Shown: positions 62,914 through 64,000 of the stretch, in pieces | Layout: the number at the start of each line of letters is the position of its first letter | Numbering within the stretch: the first letter of the stretch is position 1 | Source: Amblyornis subalaris | Taxonomy: Eukaryota > Chordata > Aves > Passeriformes > Ptilonorhynchidae | NCBI GenBank assembly: GCA_018881555.1 | Contig: JACAXG010000110.1 | Location: 2,797,938-2,861,937, forward strand | Direction: 5' to 3' | Length of the DNA stretch: 64,000 nucleotides | Translations under genes and position numbers: made by a program | The notes under the pieces: generated by a model | Databases searched by the model: none | What the model was told of the DNA's origin: nothing | Seen by the model: the letters and a program-made list of their open reading frames with translations, nothing else

Positions 62914-64000
62914 CTGCATTAAACAAAAAAAACCAAAAAAAAAAGAATGAAATTGAAATTAGGCAAAAAGAAATACTACTTATCTTTTAAGCTCTTGGTT
63001 TAAAAATTCAGGTAATCTAGAATATATTTCCAGGAATCGCTTAAGAGAATTGTAATCGCAGGATAGCTTTTACTGCCTTTCAGGACAAGACACTAAATAA
63101 AAATACTGAAGTATCTCTGAAGTTTCATAACTACTGCTTACTTTATTTACATTTAAAAGCGAATTTTTATTTGGTCCCCTCCATTTTAAGTTTACTTTTA
63201 GAAAAATTATGTGTCACAAGATATGAGAGTTTTCATCTCAGCAAAAAGTACCATGTAACACTGGAATTTTTTTCATATTTCAAACATTCCACAGTGAGAT
63301 TCACAATAAATGGGAAAAAACACTCGACTACATCATAAGAAAATAAAGATGCAGCTGATCCTGAACTATATGTTATGTCATGAAGTTATTATTTTTTTCA
63401 TGACATGACATGCAAAAAAGCAGCCAAATGATGACACCAATTGCAATAATCTACTCATGCTTTAAGAATATCATACATATGTAGTTTTACTGAATGGACT
63501 CAGTAAATCTGTATTTTTCTTTCGCAATCTGTTAAACTTAAAGCTGATTCTAGCACAACTGGCCAGATAGCTCCGACTGTCACTACAGGCAGCATTAGCA
63601 CAGAGCATAGAAAAATGAATAACAAGGAGTTTATGTGGTTGTGTTTGGCTTTGCTCCTTATTTCCTGTGATGACAATCCACACTAGTGAAAACCCAATAG
63701 TAAATGTATGGACATTGCTGCACTAGCTCCAAGAAAAAGTTATCACAGTTCTTCCTCTTTACTTTTTTCTTTCCCATTTGATGGGGTGGGTGAGGGGAAG
63801 AATTATGCATTAATGGAAGTTATTATTTGGATATTCACTTTCAGTTCTGCTGAAGAAATGACACTGTGTTGAGTTGCACAACAAGAAAGTCATTTAACAT
63901 TTAATCTGGATACGTATGTGCTGTCCAAACTTTTCCATTTCTAGTGGATGGAAAAACTGACAACATGCTTCATTATCTGAGCAGACCCGGCACTTTCCGC
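62914..64000 (-). other. upstream TENT2 intron (partial)
   Basis: The acceptor at 62914 shows that a 5' non-coding exon lies beyond. No CpG-rich promoter appears before the window ends, so the TENT2 promoter is outside. Confidence 0.75.

Noticed and set aside
1..64000. CRISPR arrays, tRNA or rRNA genes, insertion sequences, operons
   Set aside because: None were seen. This is vertebrate chromosomal DNA and the only regular array is the coding 66-bp repeat.

Overview
The window is from a bird nuclear genome. The evidence is spliced vertebrate genes with large introns, AT-rich introns, and three chicken-repeat-1 (CR1) LINE 3' ends, two of them finishing in the typical ATTCTATGA-like tail. Short A/C-rich tracts of the AAAACCCAAACC type resemble songbird DNA, but the species cannot be fixed. 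Two protein genes were identified, both on the minus strand and arranged head-to-tail, in the same order as the mammalian TENT2-CMYA5 neighbourhood.

1) TENT2 (PAPD4/GLD2, a cytoplasmic non-canonical poly(A) polymerase) occupies about 17.76-62.9 kb and continues upstream beyond the window with its non-coding first exon. I placed all 14 coding exons to the base. They join in phase into a 512-residue protein with the catalytic DGD pair (D245, D247), a third Asp (D307) and the PAP-associated domain. One intron uses a GC donor. A 3' untranslated region of about 4 kb follows.

2) CMYA5 (myospryn, a giant striated-muscle protein) starts at 17,054 with a short first exon carrying 23 consecutive Glu. 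After an 8.55-kb intron it enters a giant exon that starts at 8,330 and is still open at position 1. This exon is built from a degenerate acidic repeat. A younger, homogenised array of 66-bp (22-residue) units lies at 5.3-6.5 kb, and the only assembly gap (180 N, 5,540-5,719) falls inside it. The gap is flanked by identical 43-bp sequences and its stated length breaks the reading frame, so it is an assembly artefact rather than a gene lesion.

The TENT2-CMYA5 spacer is only about 0.6 kb. It holds a plausible muscle promoter for CMYA5: a TATA/MEF2-like box, an AP-1 site and two E-boxes. The CMYA5 intron contains a GC-rich block with promoter-like elements that could be a cryptic promoter or a solo LTR. 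The TENT2 introns hold three CR1 fragments, all antisense to the gene. No tRNA, rRNA or CRISPR was seen, and there is no sign of a wholly new system. The most unusual content is the CMYA5 repeat expansion and its mis-sized gap.
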